NCBI GenBank assembly: GCA_963693315.1
Contig: OY856186.1
Coordinates: 135,766,943 to 135,830,942, forward strand
Length of the DNA stretch: 64,000 bases
Source of the DNA: Diogma glabrata
Taxonomy: Eukaryota > Arthropoda > Insecta > Diptera > Cylindrotomidae
Reading direction: 5' to 3'
Numbering within the stretch: the first letter of the stretch is position 1; each line of letters starts with the position of its first letter. Positions 1 to 11,248 of this stretch are shown one piece after another. Under the pieces are notes generated by a model that was not told the origin of the DNA, ran no database searches, and saw nothing but the letters and a program-made list of their open reading frames with translations. The position numbers and the translations under genes were made by a program.

Positions 1-1384
1 TTAGTTTGTACTCAATAGTTTCCTGGAACATTCTGACTTCTGCAACCAAACGACTCCAGAGAAAGTTAGATATATGACCAGCTAGAAAATACTATTTCTA
101 GTTGGGCAGTTGAAATTTGTAAATTTAGTAATTTATTTGCCAATCCTTGATTTTGGGCTGCTATTAACAAGTTCACATATAGGTACAGTGACCACCAGTC
201 CTGCATTTTACCGTATTGTCCTGTTTTTTTACCATGCTGTCCTCTGAGATTTTTTTGCAAATACAAAACAATACAATGTCCCTTATCACCGAAAGAGAAA
301 ATCTTGGTTGATTCAAACATGTTGCATTGTTAATCGAAAATTAAGTGAAAATTGGGGAACTAAATACGTTTGTGATTGAATCAACCAACGCTCCGTATTT
401 AAATTAACAATTCAACCGTTGTTGATATATTTTTTTATAAGTATCACAAACATATTTGATTTAACCATGTTTGTAGTTGAGTCAATTATGATTTAATTTT
501 CAATTGACTACAAACGTGGTAAATTGAAAAATAGACTAAAAATAGTGATATTGAATACGTTTGTGATAGAATCAAGCAATACGCCGTATTAAATCTTTTG
601 GTTTGGTACATCTTTGTTATGTTTTTGCTGCTATCGATGTTTGTATGGGTTCGTTTTTTTCGTAAATATAATATTTGAAATTTTTTATATTAGAAGTATG
701 TATTTCGCATCAATCCCGACAAACATTTTTATGCATAAAGCTAGCGTTCGTATATTTACGTTCTAAATAGGAAATGTATGAGTGTGATTTTGTTTGTAAA
801 GGATGCGTCCATTTTTTCGCCATTATTTTAATGATACAATTTAAAAGACCAAAATTCAGAAATCAAAAAATTTAAATATTTGAATTATGTGTAGAAAATT
901 ATACTAATTTTCCATAATTTTCTCATTATTATGAAAAATTAAATTAAAATATCGATAAATGGACATGAAACAAAACAAATAAAAATAATTAAAATAATAT
1001 AATAATTTTTTTACAACACCAAAATTAATTATAGAAAGGGCCTGTTTCATTAACGATATTTTTGTTATAACATTAACTGAAAAATTTCTTTCGCACATAA
1101 TTTTATATGCAAATAATATGAAAATTATTTAAATCAATTAAACACATCTAAATTATTTCCTAAAGTAAAATGTTAAATAAAACCAGCCATGTTAAAATAT
1201 ATAAAAACTTTTTATTTTTCTATTCTTTTGTTTATTATTTTTCTTTATTTTGTTTATTAGTTTCTTTCCTCCTGGTTTTTTATTTTAACAAACACAATAA
1301 TTTTCAAACAAAAACATGAACAAACTGAACTGAAAAATATGAACAAGAAAAATTGATCACGCCGTGGTTGATTTAAATAATGAA
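1..1384. other. AT-rich stretch without recognisable gene
   Basis: No open reading frame resembles a known protein and no RNA gene is visible. The only structure I see is a short diverged direct repeat of about 40 bp (about 363-403 and 553-595, both containing AATACGTTTGTGAT followed by CCGTATT). The stretch ends where the family E repeat begins. Confidence 0.5.
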
Positions 1385-2484
1385 AAATATGGAGGGGCTG
1401 AAATCTCACAGCTCTGAGATATCGAGACTTCGGTCTGGGTTAAAGATTTTGATATAGTTTTCGGTAAAAAACTTTTATGAGGACATGGTTTTTAGTTTTG
1501 GGCAGCGATGTATATCAAACATAACTCTTTGTTAAAGTACAAGCATTTTTTTAACTCAGTTTAAAAATTTACTACACAACTAACACGAAACATCAATACG
1601 TTGCCAGAAAATTATAATCAAAATTCCAAAAATATTGTAAAAATTAAATAAAGTCAAACTTTTTCAAAATTCCAAAAATATTCCAAAAATTAGAATAAAA
1701 TCAAATATAGAATAAAATATAATATTTCTAAATTACAACATTTGCAAAATTCTTAAAAATTCAAACTTTTTCCAAAATTCTAAAAATATTGCAAAAATTA
1801 TTACAAAATCAAAAATTGAAAATTTTTTCAAAATTCCAAAAATTATAATGATATCAAAAATATAAAATTTTTCAAAATTCTAAAAATATTTCAAAAATTC
1901 TTACAAAATCAAAAATTAAAACTTTTGCCGATATTCTAAAAATATTGCAAAAATTATTACAAAATCAAAAATACAAACTTTTTCAAAATTCCAAAAATAT
2001 TTCAAAAACTATAACAAATTCAAAAACTTCCATGTCTAATTTCATTTTAGATTACATTTACGTCATAAAAACAGCTACATTTTTTTCCAAAAAATTGGCT
2101 AAAAAATAAATGAAATCATTTTTTGACACACTTGACATTATTTTTTGACAAACTTATAATGCCATAATTCTCTATAATAATAATAAAATATCATGTCATA
2201 CAAACTATTAATTTTAATTTTTTCTAAAAAAAAATGGGTAAAAAATAAATAAAAACCTTTCTTTTGACACACTTGACAACATTTTTTGACAAACTTATAA
2301 TCCATAATTCTCAATAATAATAATAAAATTTCATTTCAAAGAAACAATTTTATTTTTTTCCAAAAAAAGGGTAAAAAACTAAATAAAAATCTTTTGACAC
2401 ACTTGACAACATTTTTTTGACAACCTCATAATGCCATAATTCTCAATAATAATAATAAAACTTCATTTTAAACAAACAATTAAT

Positions 2485-2826
2485 AATTAATTCAGTAAAT
2501 TATTTGTGATGTAACATCACCCCGATGGAAAATCTCCCATCAAGAATAATATAAGAACTGAATCTAAAAAATTATGGTGCAAATTATGAAACTTTTTGCA
2601 ATCCATACAATTTTAGAGCGATCTAGTTTCGAACCAATGAGAAAATTTTTAAACTTTAAAAAAGTTTATCATTCTCATCAGGGCTAGCCGACTAGATAAA
2701 CTCTACCAAAAAATGTTAACGCTAATGATTATAAACCAAAAATTAGGTTACAACTCTAGCGAAGTGTAAAAACAAAAAATTTACATAAACATACATTTAA
2801 TAAATTCAGGTTTAGTCAATTAATTT
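2485..2826. repeat. Left arm of 342-bp inverted repeat
   Basis: Reverse complement of 2902-3243 with no difference that I could find by eye. The 75-bp loop is 2827-2901. Confidence 0.85.
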
Positions 2827-2901
2827 CTCTGGTGATCACTGTTTTGTTATACTCTAGATTTTCTAGTATTGAATAACAAAATTGTATCTGTGAGAAGAAT
2901 T

Positions 2902-3243
2902 AAATTAATTGACTAAACCTGAATTTATTAAATGTATGTTTATGTAAATTTTTTGTTTTTACACTTCGCTAGAGTTGTAACCTAATTTTTGGTTTATAAT
3001 CATTAGCGTTAACATTTTTTGGTAGAGTTTATCTAGTCGGCTAGCCCTGATGAGAATGATAAACTTTTTTAAAGTTTAAAAATTTTCTCATTGGTTCGAA
3101 ACTAGATCGCTCTAAAATTGTATGGATTGCAAAAAGTTTCATAATTTGCACCATAATTTTTTAGATTCAGTTCTTATATTATTCTTGATGGGAGATTTTC
3201 CATCGGGGTGATGTTACATCACAAATAATTTACTGAATTAATT
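2902..3243. repeat. Right arm of 342-bp inverted repeat
   Basis: Pairs with 2485-2826 and continues into the direct 456-bp array. The near-absence of mismatches suggests recent formation or ongoing homogenisation. Confidence 0.85.
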
Positions 3244-3921
3244 GTTGATCATGTGTCAATAGACACAAGTGAAGACTAGTCATCTTCTTCTCACAGATAC
3301 AATTTTGTTATTCAATACTAGAAAATCTAGAGTATAACAAAACAGTGATCACCAGAGAAATTAATTGACTAAACCTGAATTTATTAAATGTATGTTTATG
3401 TAAATTTTTTGTTTTTACACTTCGCTAGAGTTGTAACCTAATTTTTGGTTTATAATCATTAGCGTTAACATTTTTTGGTAGAGTTTATCTAGTCGGCTAG
3501 CCCTGATGAGAATGATAAACTTTTTTAAAGTTTAAAAATTTTCTCATTGGTTCGAAACTAGATCGCTCTAAAATTGTATGGATTGCAAAAAGTTTCATAA
3601 TTTGCACCATAATTTTTTAGATTCAGTTCTTATTTTAATTTAATTTATTTATTAGTCAACAATTTAAATTTGTTTTATTACAGGATATGTATATTGCTGA
3701 GTTTAATATAAATAAGATATTTTACAACAGCTGAACTTAATTAAAATAACTATTACAGGTTTCTTATAACTAACTGGCAATTAATTCATCTATGATTTGG
3801 CAAAAGACTATACTTAACCTAACTATAATATCTTAACTAAACTATAACTTAGATTAAGCTTAATAAAAGTAAAATTTAGCTAGTAAATACTAAATTTCCA
3901 CCTTTATTGAGCCAACTGCTC

Positions 3922-6603
3922 TTAAGTTTCAAAACTATTTACAAGCATATTATCTATAAAAGGCAGTTTTCTAAGATAATTGTTTCTCTGTACTGTAGCA
4001 ATATCTGTGATTAAGTTCATGTGTGTTTGTATGTGTAATAAATGTGTGCTGTATCTTTTAGGAACTTTTAAAATTAATTTAAGAAATTTGTTCTGTTCGA
4101 TTTGTAATTTTTTTTTATATGTTACCGCCGACTGCCACCAAATCGGACTACCATACATTATAACGGGCAAAACCATAACTTTGTAGACTAATAACTTGTT
4201 TTCAAAATTCATTTTGCTTTTTTTATTTAAAATTTGATAGAACAAGAAAAACAATTTATCGCATTTGCTAAGTGTATTAAAAATATGGGGTTTTAAAGTT
4301 AATTTTGAGTCTAGATATATTCCTAAATATTTGACAATAGGTTCCCATAGTAAGGCAGTACCATCGATTGTAACATTACTTTGAGGTAGCTTTCTTAAAG
4401 CTCTACATCGGGTGAAATAGATTGCATGACATTTAGGTATATTTATTTTCAATCTCCATTTATGAAAATATTTATGAATGATAATAAGATAACTATTTAG
4501 CCTATTAATGATGTTACATGACAGTTCATCACTTGCATAAATAGCCGTATCGTCAGCGAAAAGAGCTAGTTCACAATAAGACACTTTTGGGAAATCGTTA
4601 ATAAATAAATTGAATAAAATTGGACCCAATATAGATCCTTGAGGAACACCAGCTGGGACATTAAAACTATTTGACTTTTCTTTTAGGATTTCAACATAAA
4701 ATGAACGATCTTGCAGATATGATCTAAGTATTTTTAATAGATACATTGGAAACCCATATTCTTTTAATTTGTGTAAAAGTCCTTCAATCCAAACTGTTTC
4801 AAAGGCTCTTTCTAGATCAATGAGGACCATGCCCGTTGGCTGCAGCTTTTTGCGTTTTAATTGAACATGGTTTATAACTCTTTGTATCTGGTGAACTGTA
4901 GAGTGTCCACATCGAAATCCAAATTGCTCGTTTATGAGAATAGCCTTGTCTTCCACAAATTGCATAATTCTGTTTTTGATTGAGTATTCAAATAGCTTTC
5001 CTAATGTACACAACAAACTAATTGGTCGATAACTCGAGCTAAGCGTAGGATCTTTTCCAGGTTTCAGGACTGGAATGATTTTGGCCAACTTTAACTTTTG
5101 TGGGAAGTAACCGAATTTCAAACATTTGTTAAAGAGGCTGGTAATGAATGAAACAGCAGAATCAGGAAGTTTTTTCAGCAGAACATTATGGATATCGTCA
5201 ATACCCGAGGCTTTAAAAGGTTTTATAAATTTTAAGATATTTTTAATTTCATTTGTTGTTATTGGGTTATCTGTTATCAGCTCAATTCCGTTTAAGTTGT
5301 CAATCTCATTGATTGAATATTGCACCTCAACGTTGTTGTTTAAGTTTGTGTTACAGCTGGTGTGGAGATGGGTGTTATGAAAATTTTGAGCCATTAAATT
5401 ACATTTTTCTTTGTTATTAAAAATTAATACGTCATCATTTTCATTAACTTTGATTGGAGGAATAGGTTTGTATTTGGTTTTTATATTTTTTGTGACTTTC
5501 CAGTATGGTTTTGATCCCTTTTTTAAGTTTTCTAGTTTACTCTGCCAATTATCGTTCAGGGTTTCGTAAATTTTATTTTGGATTTTTTGGTTTAAATCGT
5601 TTACCATTTCCTTCAAAAATGGATACCTTAGTCTTTGCCATTGTCTTCTTCTGGTGTTTCTTAAACTGATTAGCACTTTTGTCTCGTTATTTAAAATTAA
5701 TTTATCATTATTTGTATGACGCACTAAAGGAACGGATATATCTCGGGCAGATGTAATTAATTGTATAACAAAATTAAGATTTTCATCAATGTCGTGGATT
5801 GAATTTAGGTCATTATTCAGGATCTGAGATTCTAATCTATTATTTATTATTTCTTTGTAAAGTGGCCAGTTTGATTTTTTATAATCAAATTTTTTTTGAG
5901 CCTCATATTGAAGGAATGCTGTAAAATTGATTGTGGTTACAACTGGGAGATGGTCAGAATTCAACTCATTAAGGCATTCAATCTTAGTAACAGGGAATAC
6001 GTTATTTGTCAGAAAGATGTCTATTGTGCTAAACCTTCCAATTGGACTTAAATGAGTTGGAGAGCTGGGAGCTATTATGACGCAGCTGTTCAAATTTACC
6101 GACAATTGTTGTAAGGTACGACCACCCTTGTTGTTTCTGTGGCAGTTCCACATATTGTGGTGACAGTTAAAATCACCGCCAGCAATATATGCATCATTTC
6201 TATTTGAGATCCTCACCAAATCTGTTCTGAGGTTCTTATCGTTGGATTTTGGGCAATAACAAGCAAACACTTTTAAATTATTACTTCCGTTTTTAACTAA
6301 AATACCGATGCATTCAATAGATTTTAAATTTAAATCAGGTAGTAGTGAGTGGGAAATAGATTTTTTTATCAATATTGCTACTCCTCCTTTTTGTTGTGAT
6401 TCGCGATCTCGTCTATATAAATTAAAATTTTGTATAGCAAATGAATCTTGAAATTTTAGGTGTGTTTCGGTTAGTAGCATTATATCTACTTCATATTTGT
6501 TTAAAAATTGAATGAGTTCAATTTTTTTCGATTTAACACTCCTACAATTCCATGTAGCGATTATTAGATTACTTTTACGGACGCCCGACATATTTAAATG
6601 CAA
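3922..6603 (-). CDS. Jockey-like ORF2: endonuclease and reverse transcriptase
   Basis: This 893-residue protein would nick chromosomal DNA and copy its own RNA into the nick (target-primed reverse transcription, in the nucleus). The N-terminal apurinic-like endonuclease shows Asn19 in TWNCRS, Glu46 in LLTETH, the GGDFN motif near residue 142 and SDHLP near 217. The reverse transcriptase follows: IDLERAF near 595, GVPQGSILGP near 655 and the catalytic FADD near 683, then a thumb region with YLGIYLD. There is no RNase H domain, which fits Jockey rather than I or R1 elements. The first Met lies 29 nt inside the end of ORF1 in another frame; a second Met at residue 5 is an alternative start. The overlap suggests translation by reinitiation or leaky scanning. 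No stop or frameshift is visible. Confidence 0.94.
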   Translation of the reverse strand: MHLNMSGVRKSNLIIATWNCRSVKSKKIELIQFLNKYEVDIMLLTETHLKFQDSFAIQNFNLYRRDRESQQKGGVAILIKKSISHSLLPDLNLKSIECIGILVKNGSNNLKVFACYCPKSNDKNLRTDLVRISNRNDAYIAGGDFNCHHNMWNCHRNNKGGRTLQQLSVNLNSCVIIAPSSPTHLSPIGRFSTIDIFLTNNVFPVTKIECLNELNSDHLPVVTTINFTAFLQYEAQKKFDYKKSNWPLYKEIINNRLESQILNNDLNSIHDIDENLNFVIQLITSARDISVPLVRHTNNDKLILNNETKVLISLRNTRRRQWQRLRYPFLKEMVNDLNQKIQNKIYETLNDNWQSKLENLKKGSKPYWKVTKNIKTKYKPIPPIKVNENDDVLIFNNKEKCNLMAQNFHNTHLHTSCNTNLNNNVEVQYSINEIDNLNGIELITDNPITTNEIKNILKFIKPFKASGIDDIHNVLLKKLPDSAVSFITSLFNKCLKFGYFPQKLKLAKIIPVLKPGKDPTLSSSYRPISLLCTLGKLFEYSIKNRIMQFVEDKAILINEQFGFRCGHSTVHQIQRVINHVQLKRKKLQPTGMVLIDLERAFETVWIEGLLHKLKEYGFPMYLLKILRSYLQDRSFYVEILKEKSNSFNVPAGVPQGSILGPILFNLFINDFPKVSYCELALFADDTAIYASDELSCNIINRLNSYLIIIHKYFHKWRLKINIPKCHAIYFTRCRALRKLPQSNVTIDGTALLWEPIVKYLGIYLDSKLTLKPHIFNTLSKCDKLFFLFYQILNKKSKMNFENKLLVYKVMVLPVIMYGSPIWWQSAVTYKKKLQIEQNKFLKLILKVPKRYSTHLLHIQTHMNLITDIATVQRNNYLRKLPFIDNMLVNSFET

Positions 6604-7789
6604 ACTCTGCTATGGCATTGATTTGATCTTCCTTAGAATGACAATTTTTTAAAATTGATATAATCTCATTAAATATTTTAAACAATTCCGTTGTTGTAAA
6701 CAATTTATTTTTATTCTCATCAGAATGAAGAGAATTATGTGAATGTGAATGAAATGGTGGATTACTGTTAGCTAAAACTTCGGCGAATGTACGTGTATTA
6801 GTGAATGTTGCTGTTTGTGTTGGGGATAAAATAGATGATTGTAATTCTGGGTACGAGGTGTTAGTTTTAGTTAAATCTAAATAATTTTTATTATATATTT
6901 TTTGTGAAGCAAAATTTCTTACATTAAGCTGCTGTTTTAATTTCAAGTAGTCCAAACGATGTGGACATATGACTGAGTTGGCTGCATGTTGACCTTGGCA
7001 GTTTGCGCAGATATGTTTTGTAGAATCCTCCTTGACTGGGCATTCCTCTGTACCGTGATTTAGAGAGCAAAATCTACATTTAGGTAGCATATGGCAGTTG
7101 CTAATCCCATGACCAAACATACTACATCTAAAGCATACTGATGGACCTTTGCTGCTAGACAGATTAACGTGTTCCCATTTGCAAACAGTGTGATAAATAT
7201 ATTTGCATTCATTTAGTTTGTTGAGTGTCACTGACCCTTTCTTAAAGGTGATAAAATAAATACAATCATCAGAAAATCGTGACTTTTTAGGTTTCGTCTG
7301 GTTAATTTTTAATGGTTGTAAGCCTTGTTGTTTTAATTCTTCTTCGATTATCTTGTTATCAACAGAAGGAAGTCCAAATAAAACAAAACGAATTGTTTTA
7401 TTCTCATCAAGTGCATGTGTAAAATATTGACTATCGATCTTGTTTAATTCATTTATCAATGTTGTATAATTGCTCATCGAATAGCAGTAAATTTTTTTGC
7501 CAATCGACATATTTTTAATATTAAAATTGTTTATTTTCAATTTTTTCATCAATTCATTAATTTGAATATAATTTAATGTGCATACAATCGGAGGTATTTT
7601 TATTTTTTTTTGAATAGATGACGAAGCCATACCTGTATTGGTGTTGTTATTTTGTTGAACAAGTGGGTTAAACTGATTTCTAACAGGAACCGTATACATC
7701 TTGGATTTTTTTTCGAGATTTGATTCATCGAGATCTTCTGCTGGTCTCTTATTACACAGGTTATCTGAACATGCCAAGGGCATGCGCAC
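6575..7789 (-). CDS. Jockey-like ORF1: gag-like zinc-knuckle protein
   Basis: This 404-residue protein would bind the element RNA and form the nucleoprotein particle. Residues of about 65-170 resemble the PRE_C2HC region that precedes zinc knuckles in insect Jockey and I elements. Three cysteine knuckles follow at about residues 215-275, with spacings CX2CX4HX4C (CFRCSMFGHGISNC), CX2CX3HX4C and CX2CX3HX6C, the classical Jockey series. The N-terminus is Lys- and Asn-rich and probably disordered. The chosen Met is the first in frame; a second lies two codons later. The frame ends 29 nt inside ORF2. The intact frame beside an intact ORF2 supports a recently mobile copy. Confidence 0.93.
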   Translation of the reverse strand: MRMPLACSDNLCNKRPAEDLDESNLEKKSKMYTVPVRNQFNPLVQQNNNTNTGMASSSIQKKIKIPPIVCTLNYIQINELMKKLKINNFNIKNMSIGKKIYCYSMSNYTTLINELNKIDSQYFTHALDENKTIRFVLFGLPSVDNKIIEEELKQQGLQPLKINQTKPKKSRFSDDCIYFITFKKGSVTLNKLNECKYIYHTVCKWEHVNLSSSKGPSVCFRCSMFGHGISNCHMLPKCRFCSLNHGTEECPVKEDSTKHICANCQGQHAANSVICPHRLDYLKLKQQLNVRNFASQKIYNKNYLDLTKTNTSYPELQSSILSPTQTATFTNTRTFAEVLANSNPPFHSHSHNSLHSDENKNKLFTTTELFKIFNEIISILKNCHSKEDQINAIAEFAFKYVGRP

Positions 7790-9411
7790 ACTTATTTTTA
7801 ACCACTATAAGCAATAGATTTAATATAAAACCACAGACTAATTTAATTTTGATAATATTTTATTATTTTTGACTAAAAGTTTATTTAATTTTAATTTTTA
7901 TTTTGCTACTGATTTACAACCGTACACGATGAAAACCAAATTGCGAGTCCATTCAGTTCTTATATTATTCTTGATGGGAGATTTTCCATCGGGGTGATGT
8001 TACATCACAAATAATTTACTGAATTAATTGTTGATCATGTGTCAATAGACACAAGTGAAGACTAGTCATCTTCTTCTCACAGATACAATTTTGTTATTCA
8101 ATACTAGAAAATCTAGAGTATAACAAAACAGTGATCACCAGAGAAATTAATTGACTAAACCTGAATTTATTAAATGTATGTTTATGTAAATTTTTTGTTT
8201 TTACACTTCGCTAGAGTTGTAACCTAATTTTTGGTTTATAATCATTAGCGTTAACATTTTTTGGTAGAGTTTATCTAGTCGGCTAGCCCTGATGAGAATG
8301 ATAAACTTTTTTAAAGTTTAAAAATTTTCTCATTGGTTCGAAACTAGATCGCTCTAAAATTGTATGGATTGCAAAAAGTTTCATAATTTGCACCATAATT
8401 TTTTAGATTCAGTTCTTATATTATTCTTGATGGGAGATTTTCCATCGGGGTGATGTTACATCACAAATAATTTACTGAATTAATTGTTGATCATGTGTCA
8501 ATAGACACAAGTGAAGACTAGTCATCTTCTTCTCACAGATACAATTTTGTTATTCAATACTAGAAAATCTAGAGTATAACAAAACAGTGACCACCAGAAA
8601 AATTAATTGACTAAACCTGAATTTATTAAATGTATGTTTATGTAAATTTTTTGTTTTTACACTTCGCTAGAGTTGTAACCTAATTTTTGGTTTATAATCA
8701 TTAGCGTTAACATTTTTTGGTAGAGTTTATCTAGTCGGCTAGCCCTGATGAGAATGATAAACTTTTTTAAAGTTTAAAAATTTTCTCATTGGTTCGAAAC
8801 TAGATCGCTCTAAAATTGTATGGATTGCAAAAAGTTTCATAATTTGCACCATAATTTTTTAGATTCAGTTCTTATATAAACAATTAATTTTATTTTTTTT
8901 TTCCAAAAAATTAGGTAAAAAAATAAATAAAAATCTTTCTTTTGACACACTTGACAACATTTTTTTGACAAACTTATAATGCAATAATCTAGTTTTTGAT
9001 CTCACATACCAATCCCGACCATCAAGATTTCTCCAAATTTCATGTTCCTACTCGTAATCATTTAAAATGAACGTTTTTTAAGCCAAAAATATGAAAATTT
9101 GCTATTTTCGACACACATAATGATTTTTTTGACACACTTCCGGTACAGTTATCGAACACAGCGTCCTTTCGGACCTGTCCCTTGTGAATACCTATTTTTA
9201 GAAAAAAAAATTTTTGAAATCCCTCCAGCGGTTTTCCCTGCAGCGTAGGTAATGACGGACGGCCGGCCGGCCTACAGACAGACACATATTTTTTTTTTTT
9301 GCTTTTTTAGAATCAGTAGGTCCTAAAACGTCGAGAAATGCCAAAAAAAGTGGGGGTAAGAATTTCACTTTGAGCTCATGAATGTAATACTTAGGTCTTT
9401 CAGACCGAAGT

Positions 9412-10863
9412 AATTGTTACGTTTTTTAAAATAAATTGACAATGCTCCATTGGTTATAATAACCACGTTCGTATTAGACGCAAAATCAAACAAGCTTTGT
9501 AGTTGATTCTACCAACGTTTTTTTTTCGGTGTTCTTAATTTGATATGCACATGTCTTCTTTTTTGCATAAATTTTACACGAAGATGAAAATAAAATTATA
9601 ATTTTTTAAAATTTCCAGTATTACATACAATCTCGAGCCCAATGTCAAAATCGTATGCCCAGTTTTTGTTCATTTCTCGGCGTTAGGTCATAAATAAAAA
9701 TTCTAAAAAAGCAAACAAAAATGTTAGTCTTTCTACTGACCGACCTGCCAACCAACCGTAACAACCGATGAAAACTACTGGTGCGATTTTAAAAATTTTT
9801 GTTTCAGAAAATAGGTTTCATCAATGATAAGAATGAAGAATCGCAGGGACGATGTATTCTATGTATCGGAAAAGTGTAAAAAAAATGGGATATTTGTTTT
9901 CCTTATAAAAACGTTTAAATGATAATAGCAGTAAGATTGAATGTAGAGAAGTCTTGATGGCTGGCATTTGTATGTAAGACCAAGAGCTTGAATAATTTAA
10001 GTGTGTCAAAAAAATGTTCATTCATTTTGAGTCCAAATTTTTTGACAAACATTTACTTAATGGGAGAAACATTTACTTAGTATTTTGAATTAGAAACATT
10101 TGGCCCATAAAATTAACTATTTGGTATCATGAAATGTTATTGAATATATGAAATATGGTTCAATCCAGATACAGCTACTCACAACTAATAAGAACAGCTG
10201 AAAAATATTATGTTGTTACATAATAAATGTCTTATTTTTTTCATAGAGTTAGGAAAATTATCTGGGATTAGTAGAGAGATGTTTTGAAGAAATTTTGTTG
10301 TGTGAAACCGGGTTGCACCACTTCTGTTTAATAGGCATAGTTTGAAAATATCAGGCCCTTTGATGAACAATAGGTACGGTTGGAAATGTCAAATTGTTGC
10401 AGAAGAATTTTTTTTAAAACAACTAATTATATTTTGAAAAGAAGCCCATGTTGCATCAAATCGGTTAAAAAAATATTCTAATATACACTTACATGGAATT
10501 TGAATTTAAATTTAAATTTAGTATAGTAAAACCTAGTTGTCTGTATCAGATCCCTTATTTCATAATAACAGTAGTTATTTTGTGTGAGTACATTTTATTT
10601 AATCTATAATTCAGTTTGAATTATAATTCATAACCATATATTTATATTATATTTAAATACCGATTGTGTTAAATGTTAAATACCGATTTTTTATTTTATT
10701 TTTTAACCTTTTAAATATAAGAAAAGTCAAGTGCGAAGAAAATTCGCTCGCCGAGGGTTCCGTGAATCAACAAACTGACAATAATAATTTAAATAAAGTT
10801 GTGTTGTAGACTTTTTATATCGCCAGACCATAGCGCCTATGATAAAAAATATTTTATGTGATA
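9412..10863. other. Unclassified middle of duplicated segment, copy 1
   Basis: No coding region is supported; the short frames repeat identically in copy 2 only because the DNA is duplicated. It contains a short GC-richer patch (GAAAATTCGCTCGCCGAGGG near 10740) and AT-rich sequence with short TTTAAATTTAAATTTA runs near 10505. The corresponding part of copy 2 is about 12130-13581. Confidence 0.6.
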
Positions 10864-11103
10864 CACTCAAAAAAAAAACTAAGTAAATTTTATAAATTTT
10901 TTATAAATATACAACTCACAAATTTTTTTGTAAGTTTACCAAAAATATTGTAGAGTACAGAAAATATTATTTGAAAAAACAAAAAATTTATTTGATTTAC
11001 AAATTATTTTTTGATTTGAAGGAAAAAATTTGTATTTTTGTCAAAAAATTTTGTGTGTTGTATATTTATAAAAAATTTGAAAAAGTGACTTTTATTTTTT
11101 GAG
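10864..11103. mobile_element. MITE-like element, copy 1
   Basis: About 240 bp with imperfect terminal inverted repeats of roughly 50 bp: the left begins CTCAAAAAAAAAACTAAG and the right ends TTTTATTTTTTGAG. The arms share TTTATAAATATACAAC. TA dinucleotides lie at both edges, consistent with a Tc1/mariner-type non-autonomous element. It has no coding potential and belongs to the duplicated segment. Confidence 0.55.
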
Positions 11104-11248
11104 TAAAAATGATTTTTTCCTCGTAAATGTCAATAGCAATGTCAATTGAAAATTGATCCAAATTATACACAAAATATTAAATCTCGTTAAATATTAGCAA
11201 TAGCAGTTTGAGGTATTTTTTTTTTATTGGAGGGCCTTGAGACTTGCA

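Larger units (their letters stand above)
3634..7950 (-). mobile_element. Full-length Jockey-like non-LTR retrotransposon
   Basis: The element is 4317 bp long, is oriented right to left, and carries ORF1 (gag-like) and ORF2 (endonuclease and reverse transcriptase). It is flanked by a perfect 13-bp target duplication ATTCAGTTCTTAT (3621-3633 and 7951-7963). The 3' end on the minus strand is an A-rich tail (AATAAATAAATTAAATTAAA just inside 3634), as expected for target-primed reverse transcription. The 5' untranslated region is about 160 bp (7790-7950) and the 3' region about 290 bp. Both frames are open along their full length, so the copy looks young and possibly competent. The host sequence is the 456-bp unit, whose period is restored exactly on excision. 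Confidence 0.93.
2485..8877. repeat. Array of a 456-bp unit with foldback start, itself interrupted
   Basis: The unit start GACTAAACCTGAATTTATT recurs at 2911, 3367, 8153 and 8609. Spacings are 456, 4786 and 456 bp, and 4786 equals 456 plus 4330, the size of the Jockey insertion plus one target duplication. Thus about 3.6 direct units are present, preceded by one inverted copy (2485-2899). Arms 2485-2826 and 2902-3243 form a near-perfect 342-bp inverted repeat with a 75-bp loop. The whole block is flanked by the 11-bp direct repeat AAACAATTAAT (2474-2484 and 8878-8888) and sits inside the family E minisatellite, so it arrived as an insertion. The unit has no coding potential. It could be a foldback transposon or reintegrated satellite DNA; the two outer ends lie at different phases of the unit, which is unlike a classical foldback element. 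Confidence 0.85.
1385..9411 (-). mobile_element. Family E dispersed element, copy E1, interrupted
   Basis: Read on the minus strand the element starts at 9411 with ACTTCGGTCTGAAAGACC, runs through a 140-bp minisatellite (TTTGACACACTTGACAACAT modules, about 2080-2480 and 8880-8985 in plus coordinates), then a 40-60 bp very AT-rich minisatellite (about 1610-2040), and ends near 1385 with a block containing CAGACCGAAGT and the small hairpin ATCTCAGAGCTGTGAGAT. The same module order occurs at 47781-49380 on the plus strand. E1 is split by the 456-bp array at 2485-8877. Without that insertion its length is about 1.58 kb, matching 1.56 kb in the other copy. Short subterminal inverted repeats, internal tandem repeats and a 3' hairpin resemble the layout of non-autonomous Helentron/DINE-1 elements; that classification is an inference. 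No protein is encoded. Confidence 0.7.

Noticed and set aside
2485..8877. CRISPR array or bacterial origin for the 456-bp and 77-bp repeats
   Set aside because: Units are contiguous without spacers, and the surroundings are typical animal transposons.
1427..9411. Family E as a classical cut-and-paste DNA transposon with 11-bp TIR ACTTCGGTCTG
   Set aside because: Similarity between copies continues about 45 bp beyond the right inverted repeat, so these are subterminal, and no target duplication was seen.
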